Positions 35,901 to 38,900 of a stretch of 40,386 nucleotides of DNA are shown in pieces. A model generated the notes under the pieces. That model did no database searches and was not told where the DNA came from. It was given only the letters and a program-made list of their open reading frames with translations. The position numbers and the translations under genes were made by a program. Every line of letters starts with the position of its first letter. The stretch's first letter is position 1. The DNA is from Tropicimonas sp. IMCC6043 (GTDB lineage Bacteria > Pseudomonadota > Alphaproteobacteria > Rhodobacterales > Rhodobacteraceae): positions 1 to 40,386 of the forward strand of contig NZ_SELO01000034.1 of assembly GCF_004146235.1 (NCBI RefSeq), written 5' to 3'.

Positions 35901-38900
35901 CGGCAACGACTACATCGAAGGCGGCGGCGGCTGCGACGTGATCTTCGGCGGCCTCGGCCAGGACGACCTGGTGGGTGGCTCGTCGAGCTTCTTCAGCCTG
36001 GTCGACCCGGACAACCGTCCCGACAGCAAGGACACCATCTTCGGTGGCAGCGGCGAGCGGATCGGCCGCAATGATGGCGACGATCTCGACACCGTTCCGG
36101 TGGATGCCAATGGCAATCTCTTGCAGCAGCCCGACGACCTGGCCGACAGCCACGCGCGGGATTCCGACACGATCGCCGGCGACAACGCGAACATCATTCG
36201 CCTTATCGGCATCAACGGCTTCGATCTGCTCGATCCAGACAAGGATGGCGAGGTCGAACTGCTGGACACCAATGGCGATGGCATCCCAGACGTCAAGCCA
36301 AGCGCGGCGGACGAGTCAGAGCTCTATGACAACGACGGCGTGCCGGTCTACAAGGACCTCTACGAGGCGCTCTACAACTCGCGGAACGGCCTCTACCTCT
36401 CCTACGACTACGATACCTTCGCCGGCGAGGAGCGGATCATCGTCCGCGGTGTCACCCTGCTCGACTACACGCCGGGCGGACCCGACTACCAGTCCGGGCT
36501 CTTCTCCGACGCGGCCGGCGGCGAGTATCGCGAGATGTTCGGCATGGGTGCCAGCGTTGATATCGGCGGCGATGACGAGGTCCACGGCGAGACCGATGAC
36601 GACACCATCTATCTCGGTGGCGGCAACGACATCGCTTTCGGCGACGCCCAGAACGACGACATCATCGGCGGCTGGGGCAATGACTGGATCTCCGGCGGCA
36701 CCGGTATCGACGGCGTGCTCGGCGATGACGGACGCATCTTCACCAGCCGCAACACCGGGCTGAGCGACGATGGCAACGTCAGCCTGAAGGGCAACACGCA
36801 ATCCTGGGGCAACTACGGCACCGAGTATGCGGAATCGCTCTACGGGGTCTACAGCCTGCTCAACGAGGATCCCGATACTCGCACCAGCCAGGGTATCGTG
36901 CTCAACGAGGTCATCGCGACCCCGGGCAACGTCCAGCAGACCACCGCCAACATCGAGGGCGAGCTGCTGAAATCTGTCGACCTCTCGCCGTTCAACGTGG
37001 TCGAGGGGCAGTCGCTCCTGCCGGGCGACTCCGCCGACCCCAACACCCATAACCCGCTGTTCGCCGATGACGTGATCTTCGGCGGGCTGGGGGACGACTT
37101 CCTCCACGGCGGGTCCGGCGACGATGCGATTGCCGGCGGCGAGGCGCTTCCGGAGAGCTACATCCAGCTCTTCACGGCCGTGCCGGAGGAATCGCAGGAC
37201 AGCGAGAACAACCTCGTCGAGCCTACGGGCCTCGTGCGGACCGACTTCACGCGTCCGTGGAACCCGGGCAACATCCTGCTCTTCAACACCGGAGAGCCGC
37301 ATTGGAACGAGCCGACGCCGGTTCAGTCGCGCACGGGCGAATTCTATCTCTACGATGAATACGACCCGCGGCGGACGATCCTGTTCCACGATGACGGATC
37401 CGTCTGGAAGGATGACAGCATCGATCCGACGACGCTCAAGCACTTCTTCCTCAACCAGTTCGACAACGAGGGGCCGACGGTCTCGAGCTATGTCGAGTTC
37501 GAGCCGAACGGCACGCCGGTCGGGGTTGAGGTGGCGGTCGAATCCGACGGTGACGACCGGATCTTCGGCGACATGGGCAACGACTGGATCGTCGGCGGGA
37601 CGGGCCGTGACCACATCTATGGCGGTTTCGGCAACGACCTGATGAATGCCGACGACGTTCTGGGCGGCCCGGGCATGAGCCACGACAACGGCACCTTCGG
37701 CTCTGCGGATGCCGAAGGCGGCGATTTCGCGCTCAACAATACGCCGGAAACCCACCTGAGCTGGGAGGACCGCGTCTTCGGCGGGGCCGGGCTCGACATC
37801 CTGATCGGCAATACCGGCGGAGACCGGCTGATCGATCACCTGGGCGAGTTCAACTCCTACATCGTGCCCTTCGCGCCCTTCGGCATCTCGACGGTCAGCC
37901 GGCAGGTGCCGCCGCAGCTCTGGGACTTCCTCACGGCACAGGCGGCCAGCGACGGCGTGGACCTGACGCGGACGACGGATACCGGCAACCACAACTCCCG
38001 GTCGATGTATTCCAACGTCCACTACCAGATGGGCGAGCCCTATGGCGAGCTTGGCCTGGTGGTGCAGGGCGATCATGGCTTCTGGCAGGATCAGAGCGGG
38101 CCGCCCACCGACCCGCAGGCCGGCAACATCCCGGGCGGGCGCCGCGACATCTTGCGCACGGCCGATTTCGACGATCGCTCGCTCGATGCCTTCGCGCCGG
38201 ACCGCGGCAACTTCACTCCCACCGGCGGAAAGATGCAGGTCTCCTCTGCGACCTCGAGCGAAACGGCTTCCGCGGTCTTCATGCTCGATGACTACCTGCC
38301 GAGCTACTTCGAGGTGATGGCGACCTTCAACCTCGAGAAGCCGACCGGCGGCTGGAAATCGAACGGTTATGTGATCTTCGACTACTATAGCGATATCGAC
38401 TTCAAGTTCGCCGGCATCAACGTGTCGACCAACAAGATCGAGATGGGCTATGTCGACGAGACCGGCTGGCACTACGTCCAGCAGTCGAACAAGCCGGTGC
38501 GGATCAAGCCGGGCGAAAATTACACCGTGACCGTCGCCGTCAACGGCAACAACGTTACCGTGGCGGTGGCCGGGGTGAACTGGTTCACCTATGACTACAC
38601 TCCGCGGCTCGACGCCCGCGGCGACCCGATCCCGCTCAACGGCGGCCTGGTCGGTGTCGGAATGGACGGTTCGAAGGGCGCGGTGGACAATTTCACCGTG
38701 CAGATCCTGCCGCCTGACTGGACGCTCGACGTGACCGACGACTTCATGCCGCCGGTCGCCGAGGTGCCGCGGTTCGAGGCGAGCGGCGCCTGGATCGAAA
38801 GTTCCGGCCGGCTGGTCGGTGCCGCCGACGCCAGTGGCCCCGCCGTACAGACGGTGGATCTCAGCGCCAAGCTGAGGTCCAACTCCATCCTTGAGCTGGA